NCBI GenBank assembly: GCA_945873095.1
Contig: CAMCBU010000004.1
Span: 1 to 64,000 of the forward strand
Direction of reading: 5' to 3'
Source of the DNA: Klebsiella pneumoniae
GTDB lineage: Bacteria; Pseudomonadota; Gammaproteobacteria; Steroidobacterales; Steroidobacteraceae
Length of the DNA: 64,000 nucleotides
Part shown: positions 45,998 to 54,944 of the stretch, piece by piece
Numbering within the stretch: the first letter of the stretch is position 1
Layout of the letters: every line of letters begins with the position of its first letter
Notes under the pieces: model-generated
What the model was told of the DNA's origin: nothing
What the model saw: only the letters and a program-made list of their open reading frames with translations
Database searches by the model: none
Program-made: the position numbers and the translations under genes

Positions 45998-47491
45998 ATG
46001 ATCAGCGGGCCCAGATGGCTGAGCCTGATCGGCATCGTGCTGCTAGCTCGAGTCGCCTTGGCGCTTTTTCTGCCCATCGACCTAGCGGGCGATGAGTCTT
46101 ACTACTGGGAGTGGGGCCGAAATCTCGACTTCGGTTATTTCAGCAAACCACCACTGATCGGCTGGATGATGTGGGCGCTCGGCATGCTCGGTTGGGATAC
46201 GGAATCGGGCATCCGTGTTGCTGCTGCCGTCATCGGTGCGGGCAGTCTTTATTTTTTGGGGGCGCTCACCGCGGAGATGGCGACGCCCCGAGACGCCTTT
46301 CGCGTCGTCGCTTTGCTGGCGAGTGCTCCCTTCGCGCTGCCCGCCAATCTATTTTTGACCATCGATTCGCCGCTGGTTTTTTTCTGGTCCGCCGCCTTGC
46401 TGCTGACGTGGCGCGTACGTGATGCCAAGGGCACCATTTCGCGATCCGACGTGGCGCTCGCCGCCGTTCTCGCGCTCGGCGTGCTGACCAAGCAAATCAT
46501 GCTGGCTTTCATCCCCTTGTGGCTCATTTGGTTGGCCATCGACCCCAATCGACGTCATCAACTCGCGACCCTGCGGGTCTACATCATCGCGGCAACGCCC
46601 TTATTGGCGTTGACGATCCCGCTCTGGTGGAACGCACAGGAGAACTGGGTGACCATCCAACACACCGCCAGTCACTTTGCGAGTTCGGCGTGGGGTGTTC
46701 GTAAGGCGCTCGGCTCGCTCGGCGCATTCCTCGGTTCGCAATGGGTGCTCTGGGGCGTGGTGGCGCTACCCGTTGCGATCATGGCGTTGACCCGCCGATC
46801 GGGTGTCGACTCGGGTGCCGAATCCACTCGCCCTTTCCTTACGTTGTGGTCGTTACCGGTACTCGCACTCATCCTACTGCTCTCGTTACGACAAAACATC
46901 CTGCCCAACTGGGCCGCCGTATTCTGGCTGCCACTGATGATCCAGGCGGGAATTTCTTTGAGTGAACGTTGGTGGCGACGCGGTATCGCGATCAACTTGG
47001 TCGTTCAGGTAGGTCTCATTGTAGCCATCATCGTGACCCCCCAGTTGACCTTGGCGAGGACGCCGTTCGATCGGGTCATGGGTTGGGAGAGGTATGCTCA
47101 ACGGATCGCACGTCAGGATCGATCGATCTGGCCCGAGCGTGCGGGTGTCGATGCACGGCGCGCCATCATCGTGGTCGGACACCGTTACTCGGCTTCGCAA
47201 CTGGCGTTCTACCACCCAGAACGTCCGCACGTCCGACTGTGGCAACCAAGTGATGAAATCCGCACCCAGTACGGAATCTGGAATCGTCGTCAGCCGATCC
47301 TGCAACGAGAGGCGTTGCTGGTGGTGACCGACGAACGAACGTCATTGCCGCCCGATTTGCTCGCGCGTTGGCCCTGCGTGCGACCGCAAGGCACCGAGAT
47401 CGTTCCGGTGACGGGGGGTCTCGCTCGGACGGCGCGGCTCTGGCACGCGCAACGCGAATGTAGGAAATCCGACGCCAGATCGTCACCTTGA
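45998..47491 (+). CDS. GT39/ArnT-like membrane glycosyltransferase 1
   Basis: A 497-residue GT-C glycosyltransferase with about twelve membrane helices. Members use polyprenyl-phosphate sugars on the periplasmic side. The first loop holds the catalytic acidic pair in LAGDESYYWEWGRNL (D31, E32), followed by FGYFSKPPLIGWMM, the ArnT/PMT layout. The C-terminal 150 residues form a periplasmic domain. No clear ribosome site precedes ATG 45998. The gene leads an operon with a PAP2 phosphatase and a second GT39, which suggests sugar or aminosugar addition to lipid A or another phosphate-bearing lipid. Confidence 0.88.
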   Translation: MISGPRWLSLIGIVLLARVALALFLPIDLAGDESYYWEWGRNLDFGYFSKPPLIGWMMWALGMLGWDTESGIRVAAAVIGAGSLYFLGALTAEMATPRDAFRVVALLASAPFALPANLFLTIDSPLVFFWSAALLLTWRVRDAKGTISRSDVALAAVLALGVLTKQIMLAFIPLWLIWLAIDPNRRHQLATLRVYIIAATPLLALTIPLWWNAQENWVTIQHTASHFASSAWGVRKALGSLGAFLGSQWVLWGVVALPVAIMALTRRSGVDSGAESTRPFLTLWSLPVLALILLLSLRQNILPNWAAVFWLPLMIQAGISLSERWWRRGIAINLVVQVGLIVAIIVTPQLTLARTPFDRVMGWERYAQRIARQDRSIWPERAGVDARRAIIVVGHRYSASQLAFYHPERPHVRLWQPSDEIRTQYGIWNRRQPILQREALLVVTDERTSLPPDLLARWPCVRPQGTEIVPVTGGLARTARLWHAQRECRKSDARSSP

Positions 47492-47509
47492 AATTCGACA
47501 CTGCGCAGC

Positions 47510-48247
47510 GTGATTCCGCGCGCTCCATCCCGACTTCAGAAATATCCCGAGCTGGTCGTCATCGGCGTGCTGGCCGTGGCTCTGTTGCTCTTCGTCGATC
47601 TGCCGAAAACCGATTTGTGGATCGTCGCGCTGGTTTACGACGAGCGCGCGGGCGAGTGGCCATTCGCCTCGCTGCTGTTTTTCGATGCACTGAACCGCCA
47701 TTTTGAAAATGTGTTCGTCATTGCCGGGGCGAGCGCCTCGCTCGCCTGCATTCTCGCGTATCGCCTTGGATACGGCTCGCCGCAGTGGCAGCGTGTCGGA
47801 GTTTTCCTTCTGTTGTCGCTCGCCGTCGGCCCGGGCCTGATCGTCAACGGAGTCTTCAAGAATGCCTGGGGCCGGCCGCGCCCCGTCGACACCGTGCAGT
47901 TCGGCGGCACACAGGAATTTCGTCGCATTACCAATCCGGGTGCCGGTGGCGCACCGGAGCGCGGCGGAGCCGGCCGGTCATTTCCCTCAGGTCATGCTGC
48001 CGCGGCGTTCTGGAGCACGTCACTGTTTTTCGTCGCGCGATATCTTTGGCCGCAGCGTGCCTTACTGACACTCGGCGTGACCGTCGGCATCGGTCTGCTC
48101 GTCGGCACGGGGCGCATTCTCGCGGGTCGGCACTATCCGTCGGATGTTTTGTGGGCGGGTGTGATCGTATTTTCGATCAGTGGTCTGATCGCCTATCTGT
48201 GGCTCCAGTTGCCGCGATGGCGAGCTCACACCAACGAGACACCGTGA
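47510..48247 (+). CDS. PAP2-family membrane lipid phosphatase
   Basis: A 245-residue inner-membrane acid phosphatase. The three PAP2 motifs are present: KNAWGRPRP, RSFPSGHAAAAFW and GTGRILAGRHYPSDVLW. Members dephosphorylate undecaprenyl diphosphate, lipid A (LpxE/LpxF) or phosphatidylglycerophosphate in the periplasm. The glycine-rich loop NPGAGGAPERGGAG before PSGH is like LpxE/F-type enzymes. The start is GTG at 47510; no better start is in frame. The stop overlaps the second glycosyltransferase start by four bases. Lying between two ArnT-like enzymes, lipid A or a lipid-linked sugar is the likely substrate. Confidence 0.9.
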   Translation: MIPRAPSRLQKYPELVVIGVLAVALLLFVDLPKTDLWIVALVYDERAGEWPFASLLFFDALNRHFENVFVIAGASASLACILAYRLGYGSPQWQRVGVFLLLSLAVGPGLIVNGVFKNAWGRPRPVDTVQFGGTQEFRRITNPGAGGAPERGGAGRSFPSGHAAAAFWSTSLFFVARYLWPQRALLTLGVTVGIGLLVGTGRILAGRHYPSDVLWAGVIVFSISGLIAYLWLQLPRWRAHTNETP

Positions 48248-49887
48248 CGAGCAACGCCCTGCAACGCCATGGCCTCGCGCGACTAGCGCTGGTCGTTGCG
48301 TTCGCAATTTGGGCTCTTGGCACTGGCATCGAATCGGCAACCGGAATCACGGGACTCGATGAGTACTGGCATTCGATGCGTACGGCGATTCAATCCTTCG
48401 AGCTCGGCGCGTGGTGGCCCCCCGTGCTCGATGGCGAGTTGCGAATTGAAAAGCCGCCGCTGCTGTACTGGCTGATGATGCTGAGCTTCAGCACTTTCGG
48501 CGTCGAATTTTGGACCGCGCGTTTACCGTCATTGTTGTTGGGTCTCGGCTTTGCTGCCTTGGTGGCCACGCTCTACTCGGACCTCTTCAAGCGCGATCGT
48601 CTACTGCCTTTCTTGATCGCACTCTCGTTACTGACCATCGCAGTCGAGTCGCGTCGTGCGATGCTCGATCTGCCGGTCGCGGTTTGTACGGTAGCCGCCT
48701 TGACGGCCCTGCTACGCCAACAAAGATCACCAAGCTCGTCTTGGTGGCTCGCTGCAGCGCTGGCCACGACGGCGGGGTTCTATTTCAAGGGACCGATCGC
48801 GTTGTGGTTCATCGTCACTGCCGTGGTGGCGTTTCGAGTCGTAACGCGGCAGTCAGTCAAACCCGCGGTTATCTGGTCCACCTCGCTTCTCACTCTCGTG
48901 CTGATCAGTCTCTGGCCTCTGCTGTTGAGCTTGTCGAGCCCGGATTGGCTCGATCGTCTTGCCGACGACAGCGCTGATCGAGAGTTCGGTTGGCCCAGTC
49001 TGAAGAACCTGCAAGCGGTGATTGCCGGGTTCGCCGTGGCGAGTTTGCCGTGGCTATTTGTCCTGCTGCGCGCGGGGACACGCTCTACCCTCGAAGCGGA
49101 GGATCGCGAAATCACTCGCGCTCTGTGGCTGTGGATCGCTCTGGCGCTCATTCCGTTCTTGTTCGTCAGAACCTTCGAGCGATACCTGTTGCCGCTCGCC
49201 ATCCCGATCGTCCTAATGACGGCTCACGTCTTGAACAATCATGCGCAGTCGCGACGGCTGCATTTGATCTCATCGGTGGTCATGACGGCGCTGCCGGTGG
49301 TGTCGCTGTCGGTTTTTGTTTGCTGGCTCGCGCCCTCAACGTTTGTCGTTGTTGCGACCATCGTGTCGGTGACGATGCTCTCCGTTGCCGGCGTGTGCGC
49401 GTGGCGGCGAGCGAGCATAGCGACCGTCGTGTTGTTGATCTCGGCCACCACGGTCACGCTCGGTTATCTTTATCCCCGGCTTGGGGTCAATAGCTTGCCG
49501 GCCGAGGTGGTTGCGGACTTTGCCGACGGCACCGGTGCTCATTATGCAAGCCCTTATCCGGGCACGCTCTCAATGGTGCTCGGGCGATCGGTCCCAATCA
49601 TCGAGCGCGACGACCCAAGTGCACTGCAAGATCACGCGCGTAAACACGGCCTTCTCGTGTTACGTCTCGACGACTGGCGCGCCTTGCAGACCGCCGCGCA
49701 AAGCGCGAACTGTCTGGTGACGATCGAGCGTCGCTTTGCAATGTGGTATTCGCGTGGCGCTTTTCTCAGCCTCGGCAAGCCCGGACTGACTCGGGAGATG
49801 CGCTGGGAAGCAATCAAAAATCGCGACCTCAACATTTTACAGCCCGAGTTTGTCACCGCTCGTATCTCGATGAGACCCATCCCATGA
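48244..49887 (+). CDS. GT39/ArnT-like membrane glycosyltransferase 2
   Basis: A 547-residue GT-C glycosyltransferase with a dozen or so helices. The first loop has the acidic motif GLDEYWHSMR and later IEKPPLLYWLMM, like GT39 family enzymes. The start is taken as GTG 48244, a four-base GTGA overlap with the PAP2 stop; ATG 48217 is the alternative. The frame is open upstream through the PAP2 gene but that is a shadow. The end overlaps the phosphatase gene that follows (ATGA). It is not closely similar to glycosyltransferase 1, so the two probably differ in donor or acceptor. Confidence 0.87.
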   Translation: MTSNALQRHGLARLALVVAFAIWALGTGIESATGITGLDEYWHSMRTAIQSFELGAWWPPVLDGELRIEKPPLLYWLMMLSFSTFGVEFWTARLPSLLLGLGFAALVATLYSDLFKRDRLLPFLIALSLLTIAVESRRAMLDLPVAVCTVAALTALLRQQRSPSSSWWLAAALATTAGFYFKGPIALWFIVTAVVAFRVVTRQSVKPAVIWSTSLLTLVLISLWPLLLSLSSPDWLDRLADDSADREFGWPSLKNLQAVIAGFAVASLPWLFVLLRAGTRSTLEAEDREITRALWLWIALALIPFLFVRTFERYLLPLAIPIVLMTAHVLNNHAQSRRLHLISSVVMTALPVVSLSVFVCWLAPSTFVVVATIVSVTMLSVAGVCAWRRASIATVVLLISATTVTLGYLYPRLGVNSLPAEVVADFADGTGAHYASPYPGTLSMVLGRSVPIIERDDPSALQDHARKHGLLVLRLDDWRALQTAAQSANCLVTIERRFAMWYSRGAFLSLGKPGLTREMRWEAIKNRDLNILQPEFVTARISMRPIP

Positions 49888-50480
49888 ACGATTGGCTTTG
49901 GATTCCCGTCACCCTGCTCATCGTCGGCGGACTGATTTACGCGTGGTGGGTGCACCTGCACTCGCGTTTTACCACGGTGTCACCGGGCGTTTTGTTCCAA
50001 TCAGCCGCGATGCCGCCCGCCAAGCTCGCACGGGTGGCCCAACGTCGCGGGATCCAGACGGTGATCGACTTTCGCAGCGGCCAGGATCTTGAAGTCGCCG
50101 CAGAGAAAAAAGCGCTCGCCCGCATCGGCGTGCGGCATCGACACTTGCCGACATCGATCTATCCAAGCCAGACGGAGATCGCCGCTTTCGTGGCTGCGAT
50201 GCAGCAAGAGCTGACCAAACCCAACCGCATCCTCATCCACTGCAAGGATGGCGAGGGGCGAGCGGTCATGTTCGCCGCGATCTATCGCATCGAATTCGAA
50301 GGTTGGGACAACAAACAAGCTTACCGCGCGAGCGCACGGCTACCGGACGGGCTGCGATTTTTGAACCAACTGCATCCCACAATCGGCTGCCTATCGCCGC
50401 GCAACGTCAAAACCGGTTTGATCTTGAACTACCGGCGAACGCCGATGCCGGTCGCGTACCGCTCGAGCGGTGAACTCTAA
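49884..50480 (+). CDS. Membrane-anchored dual-specificity/tyrosine-type phosphatase
   Basis: A 198-residue cysteine phosphatase with one N-terminal membrane helix (residues 5-23). The P-loop is HCKDGEGRA with nucleophile C120 and R126; the general acid is likely a residue before PTSIYPSQ. Enzymes of this group dephosphorylate phospho-Tyr/Ser or lipids (PTPMT1/PgpP-like). Coupled by ATGA overlap to the second glycosyltransferase, and in one operon with a PAP2 phosphatase, it could act on a lipid phosphate. The domain orientation across the membrane is not decided. Confidence 0.85.
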   Translation: MNDWLWIPVTLLIVGGLIYAWWVHLHSRFTTVSPGVLFQSAAMPPAKLARVAQRRGIQTVIDFRSGQDLEVAAEKKALARIGVRHRHLPTSIYPSQTEIAAFVAAMQQELTKPNRILIHCKDGEGRAVMFAAIYRIEFEGWDNKQAYRASARLPDGLRFLNQLHPTIGCLSPRNVKTGLILNYRRTPMPVAYRSSGEL

Positions 50481-50511
50481 CCAAACTCCGCGCCGGCGCC
50501 TCTCGGTATCC

Positions 50512-51417
50512 TCAGGGGGTCGACTCGGTGTACAAGCGACGTAGTTTTTCGCGATCGGCCGCATCGAGGCCGAGCCCCTCTTCCAGGTATTTGTCGACGC
50601 TACCGAACTCGTCGACCATCCCGGCGAACGCAGCGTCGAGGTAACTGGACTCGACACCCATGAAGACCTGAATGACATCCGGAGGCAGGCGCGCGAACAA
50701 ACGGGCCGTCGGATCGTCAGTGGCCGCGGCGGACATCGGCTTGGGCTTGTAGTGCTTGTTGGAGAGCAGGTAATCGTCCATGACGCGCTCACGTGGCACG
50801 CCAAGTGCGGTCAATATCAACGCCGCTGCCACGCCCGTCCGATCCTTGCCTGCGGAGCAGTTGAACGCGAGGGGCGCATTACCCGCTAGCAACTCATCGA
50901 ACATTTGTCGGTACTGCATCTGAAATTGCTTCGGCAGCTCCCGGTAAAAAGAGGCAAAAGCCGCGCGGGCGGCCGCAGGCGTCGGGGCGTCGCGCATCAC
51001 GGCGAGAACCTCGCCAAACTGCAGCTCGTAATCGCGTTCGAGCCGACGCGGCGCCTCCGCATCGCCCGGCCAACGTGTCGGTTCGCGCAGACGCTCCTCG
51101 GTCGATCGGAAGTCGGCGACGACTTCGATGTTCAAGGTACGGAGGTATTCGTAATCACTGGCGGTCAAGCCGGTCATGGTTCCCGATCGATACAACAAGC
51201 CGCGTCGCACGAGACGACCGTCAGAGGTTTCGTAGCCGCCGAGGTCGCGAAAGTTGACGCCGCCCTGCAAAGGCAGAAGTCGTGCACTGGAATCAACACG
51301 AGCCGGGGCAACCGGCGTCGCGTCGAAAGCAACGGCCGCGCTGATGAGCAGCGCGAAACCCGCTGCGCACGCGGCCAACCACGACGTCGTGCGGCGAAGG
51401 CGGCGTGTGCGTGTCAT
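50512..51417 (-). CDS. Exported tyrosine-type protein phosphatase (PF13350-like)
   Basis: A 301-residue phosphatase with an N-terminal signal/anchor (residues 12-30). The family start NFRDLGGYETSDG is at 55-67, ADFRSTEER at 101-109 and the P-loop FNCSAGKDRTG at 185-195, with C187 and R193. The residue before the cysteine is Asn rather than the more common His. Such enzymes are Tyr phosphatases, lipid phosphatases or phytase-like. Its start shares one base with the stop of a TonB receptor gene (TGATG), so it is made together with an outer-membrane importer, which suggests a periplasmic phosphate ester as substrate. Confidence 0.87.
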   Translation of the reverse strand: MTRTRRLRRTTSWLAACAAGFALLISAAVAFDATPVAPARVDSSARLLPLQGGVNFRDLGGYETSDGRLVRRGLLYRSGTMTGLTASDYEYLRTLNIEVVADFRSTEERLREPTRWPGDAEAPRRLERDYELQFGEVLAVMRDAPTPAAARAAFASFYRELPKQFQMQYRQMFDELLAGNAPLAFNCSAGKDRTGVAAALILTALGVPRERVMDDYLLSNKHYKPKPMSAAATDDPTARLFARLPPDVIQVFMGVESSYLDAAFAGMVDEFGSVDKYLEEGLGLDAADREKLRRLYTESTP

Positions 51418-53666
51418 CAGCGAGACTCCCCGAAGCGAAGGCGGAGCTCAAGGCCGTAGGTTCTCGGCTCGTTGAAGATGCCGTAAGTGCCCAAGGTCGA
51501 GCTGACGCTCTTGTAGAACAGATACTCCTCATCCAACAAATTGCGCGACCACAGCGACACTTCACCCGTGGCACCGAGTTGCGGCAGCGCTAAGTCCACC
51601 AGTGACAAACGCGCATTCATGGAAACGGATTTATCGGTCAACGTCTGCTCCAGTTCGCTCGTGTAGGCGCCGTCCGCCCAACTGCCCGAGAGATGCATTT
51701 TCAGTCGGGCTTCGCCGAGTGAGATGGCGTAGTCGATGGAGGCGCTGCCCGCATTTCGCGGAGCGTACAACGGCAGCACGCGCGCGAGTGGGTTACCCGT
51801 GACGTACGGGTTGGGTGCCAGAATCGGATCGGCAGTCAGGCGCGTGTAGTTGAATCCCACCGTCAGATTATCCACGGGGACTGCCATGATCTCGACTTCG
51901 AGACCTTTCGACTTGCCCTCGGTTGTAGCGTTGGTCGTGTCCGATACCGTGCGCTGCGAGCCGCCCACGACGAACGGAAAGAAGAAATCCATCTGCTTAT
52001 CTTTGATCGAGGCGTCGAAAAGCGCGAGATTGAGGCGCAGTCGGTTGCTGAAAAACTCGCTCTTGAGGCCGAGCTCGGCCGCTTCGACCTCCTCGGGCGC
52101 GAAGGCGCGATAACTCAAGGAGCGCGAATTAGCGCCGCCCGCCCGGAACCCGGTGCTCCACTTGGCATAGCCCATGAGATCGTCCGAGAAGTCCCACGCT
52201 ACCGTCGCCATCGGATCGACGCGGCTCCAAGAACTATCGAACGAAAAGGGTGCTGCGGCACCATTGACGAGGAACAGCTTGCCGTCCTTGGAGTCTTCCG
52301 TGTAACGGGCACCTGCCGTCAAATGCAATTGCGCCAAGGACTCGGGCGTCCATGTCACCTGACCAAACACACCGATGCTCTCCGTGTTGGCCTTGCTAGC
52401 CCGGTCGATCACGATCTTCGTCAAGTCGAGCGGCGTCGTCGCCGGATTGGTCGTGTACGCCGTTCCCGTCGCATTCCATAAGTTCAGCTGCGGGGATTGC
52501 GCGTCGTCGTTGACCGACTCCTCGTAGAAGAAGGCACCGACCACGTACTGCAAGCCGCCGGTGTCACCGATCAACTGCAGCTCCTGACTCGACTGTTCCT
52601 GGCCGACATTGGCAACGCTGTACCGAGCGAATGGTCGATTCGGCGCGAACGTCGAGATGGCATCGATCAAACCCTGATCCAGCTGAGACTGATCGAGCTC
52701 TCGGTACGAGCTGATCGAGCGCAAGCGAGTGGACTCGTTGATGGCCCAGTTGAGTACCAACGTATGGCCGCTGGTTTTACCCACACTGTCGGCTTGCTCA
52801 CCACCGAGAATGGATTTTTCTCGGCGTACGAGCGAAGCACCTTCCCTCTGCAAGGGGCTCGCGAACGGCCCAGAAATCAGCAACTGCGCGTGATAGGGCG
52901 TGGTGACGTCCTTGGAGTTGTCGTAGGCGTATTGGATATCGAGTTGCTCGGACGGTTTCCATAATGCCGTCAGACGAAACCCACTCTTGTCCCAACTGTT
53001 GAAGTCGGTGGTGCCTGCGACCGCATTCTCCGTGCTTCCGTCTCGCTCGTTCATCACCCCGTCGATTTTGAAACTCACATCTCCCACCTGAGGTAGATCG
53101 AGGTGAACTACGGCGTTCCGACCGCCGAAATTCGACGTACCGACTCGAGCATCGAGACGAAAATCACCCGAGGGCGCCTTCGTGACGATGCTGACTGCAC
53201 CACCTTGCGTATTACGCCCGAACAGCGTTCCCTGCGGACCCTTCAACACCTCGATCCGCTCGACATCCAACAGCGCGGTGCCCAAACCCTGGGCGCGTCC
53301 GAGGAACACCCCGTCGACGTAGATGCCGACTCCTGCATCGCGGGCAGGCTGGTTGGCATCAAACGAAGCGCCAACGCCACGAATGCCGATGTTCAGTGCC
53401 GAGGAGCGGCCGACGAACGGCGCCACTCGGAGCGATGGAATCGCCCCATCGGCGAGACTGCCTAGAGAAATCGCTTGGCGATTCTCGAGGCTTTCGGTCG
53501 TGAGTACTGCGATCGAAATCGGCGTCTCTTGCAAATTGGTTTCGCGTTTCTGCGCGGTGACGACCACCTCGTCCAAACCGCTTGCCGCACTCGGCTCTTG
53601 CGCCTGTGTGACTGACGCGAGTCCGAGCAGGACCAAACTTGAGACCATCGCTTGATTTCGAGACAC
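51417..53666 (-). CDS. TonB-dependent outer-membrane receptor 3
   Basis: A 749-residue receptor. A signal peptide ends at TQAQ, the plug starts LDEVVVTAQKRETNLQETPI and contains IEVLKGPQGTLFGRNTQGG, and the barrel ends TYGLELRLRFGESR. The start is taken as GTG 53666, which has a GGGGA ribosome site; ATG 53681 has none. Coupled to the phosphatase gene downstream. The plug resembles the large group of Sphingomonas/Xanthomonas receptors for plant- or sterol-type compounds, so the ligand is not predictable. It diverges from nadA. Confidence 0.92.
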   Translation of the reverse strand: MSRNQAMVSSLVLLGLASVTQAQEPSAASGLDEVVVTAQKRETNLQETPISIAVLTTESLENRQAISLGSLADGAIPSLRVAPFVGRSSALNIGIRGVGASFDANQPARDAGVGIYVDGVFLGRAQGLGTALLDVERIEVLKGPQGTLFGRNTQGGAVSIVTKAPSGDFRLDARVGTSNFGGRNAVVHLDLPQVGDVSFKIDGVMNERDGSTENAVAGTTDFNSWDKSGFRLTALWKPSEQLDIQYAYDNSKDVTTPYHAQLLISGPFASPLQREGASLVRREKSILGGEQADSVGKTSGHTLVLNWAINESTRLRSISSYRELDQSQLDQGLIDAISTFAPNRPFARYSVANVGQEQSSQELQLIGDTGGLQYVVGAFFYEESVNDDAQSPQLNLWNATGTAYTTNPATTPLDLTKIVIDRASKANTESIGVFGQVTWTPESLAQLHLTAGARYTEDSKDGKLFLVNGAAAPFSFDSSWSRVDPMATVAWDFSDDLMGYAKWSTGFRAGGANSRSLSYRAFAPEEVEAAELGLKSEFFSNRLRLNLALFDASIKDKQMDFFFPFVVGGSQRTVSDTTNATTEGKSKGLEVEIMAVPVDNLTVGFNYTRLTADPILAPNPYVTGNPLARVLPLYAPRNAGSASIDYAISLGEARLKMHLSGSWADGAYTSELEQTLTDKSVSMNARLSLVDLALPQLGATGEVSLWSRNLLDEEYLFYKSVSSTLGTYGIFNEPRTYGLELRLRFGESR

Positions 53667-53783
53667 GGCTTCCCCACCCATTAATAAATTGCAAATACGG
53701 TGCAGGAAGCCGATGACGTATTTATTGAAGGTTTATGACAGTTCGAGGAAATGGACCGGGAGAGGTCGTACAATGTTCGCCTT

Positions 53784-54944
53784 ATGGCGCAAATCATCGA
53801 CACGCTAACTGCTGACGCTGAGCGTTGCGTCATCCCCGGGCACGGCGCGCTGGCCGCCGAACCCGCTGCTCGCGAACTCGTCTACTCGGCTGAGGTCGCG
53901 CGCGCGACCGACGATCTGTATGTCCGGGTTCGCGATGTGATTCCAGCCGTCGAATGGCCGGTGTACGCGCCCTACATCCACGCTATTGCACAGCTCAAAG
54001 AAGCGCGCGATGCCGTGGTGCTCGCCCATAACTACATGACGCCGGAAATCTTTGCCTGCGTCGGCGATATTCGCGGCGACTCTTTGCAACTCGCACGCGA
54101 AGCAGCGCGGACGCCTGCGTCAGTGATCGTGCAAGCGGGCGTGCACTTCATGGCCGAGACATCGAAGATTTTGAGCCCCGAGAAGACAGTGCTGATTCCG
54201 GACATGGCTGCCGGTTGTTCGCTGGCCTCGGCCATCACCGGTGAGGATGTGCGCCTGATGAAAGCGGCGCACCCGAACGTGCCGGTGGTGAGCTACGTGA
54301 ATTCGTCGGCCGAGGTCAAAGCAGAGAGTGATGTTTGCTGTACTTCATCGAACGCCGTACTAGTCACCGAGTGGATCGCTGCCGAATGGGGCGCCGATCG
54401 TGTCATCGTCATACCCGATGAATATCTGGCCCGTAACATCGCGACACAAACATCGCTGCGTATCATCACTTGGCAGGGGCACTGCGAGGTTCATGAGCGC
54501 TTCACTGCATCTGATATCGAGCAACTGAGAGTCAGCTACCCGGGAGCACTCGTGTTGGCGCACCCTGAATGTCCGCCCGATGTGTTATCCGTTGCCGATT
54601 TCGCCGGATCGACAGCCGCACTGGCGGATTATGTCGAGCGCGAACAACCCAAGCGCGTGATCTTGCTGACCGAGTGCTCCATGTCCGACAACGTCGCGGT
54701 GACCAATCCCGCCACCGACTTCATTCGGCCCTGCAATCTCTGTCCGCACATGAAACGCATCACGCTACAGGGTATCTACGACGCCTTGCTCGAAATGAAG
54801 CATGAGGTCGAGGTCGATACACAGATCGCACAACGCGCACGCGTCGCCATCGAACGCATGCTGTCGGTGCCGCTCGGCCTGAAACCCCCCGGATTCGTGA
54901 CGGGGCGCGCTGCCGTCGATGTCGAGCTGATGTCACGAGCTTGA
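53784..54944 (+). CDS. nadA: Quinolinate synthase
   Basis: A 386-residue [4Fe-4S] enzyme that condenses iminoaspartate with dihydroxyacetone phosphate to quinolinate, the second step of NAD synthesis from aspartate. Cluster cysteines are C145 (AAGCSLA), C263 (HPECPPD) and C320 in PCNLCPHMKR. Substrate residues are visible in AHNYMTPEIF and YVNSSAEVKA. ATG 53784 (MAQIID) is chosen; ATG 53751 with a poorly spaced GAGGAA is possible. First gene of nadABC. Confidence 0.96.
   Translation: MAQIIDTLTADAERCVIPGHGALAAEPAARELVYSAEVARATDDLYVRVRDVIPAVEWPVYAPYIHAIAQLKEARDAVVLAHNYMTPEIFACVGDIRGDSLQLAREAARTPASVIVQAGVHFMAETSKILSPEKTVLIPDMAAGCSLASAITGEDVRLMKAAHPNVPVVSYVNSSAEVKAESDVCCTSSNAVLVTEWIAAEWGADRVIVIPDEYLARNIATQTSLRIITWQGHCEVHERFTASDIEQLRVSYPGALVLAHPECPPDVLSVADFAGSTAALADYVEREQPKRVILLTECSMSDNVAVTNPATDFIRPCNLCPHMKRITLQGIYDALLEMKHEVEVDTQIAQRARVAIERMLSVPLGLKPPGFVTGRAAVDVELMSRA

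Noticed and set aside
47785-48243. Extended N-terminus of the second GT39 enzyme reading through the PAP2 gene
   Set aside because: The PAP2 frame carries all catalytic motifs there, while the extension is Arg/Ser-rich and not membrane-like.
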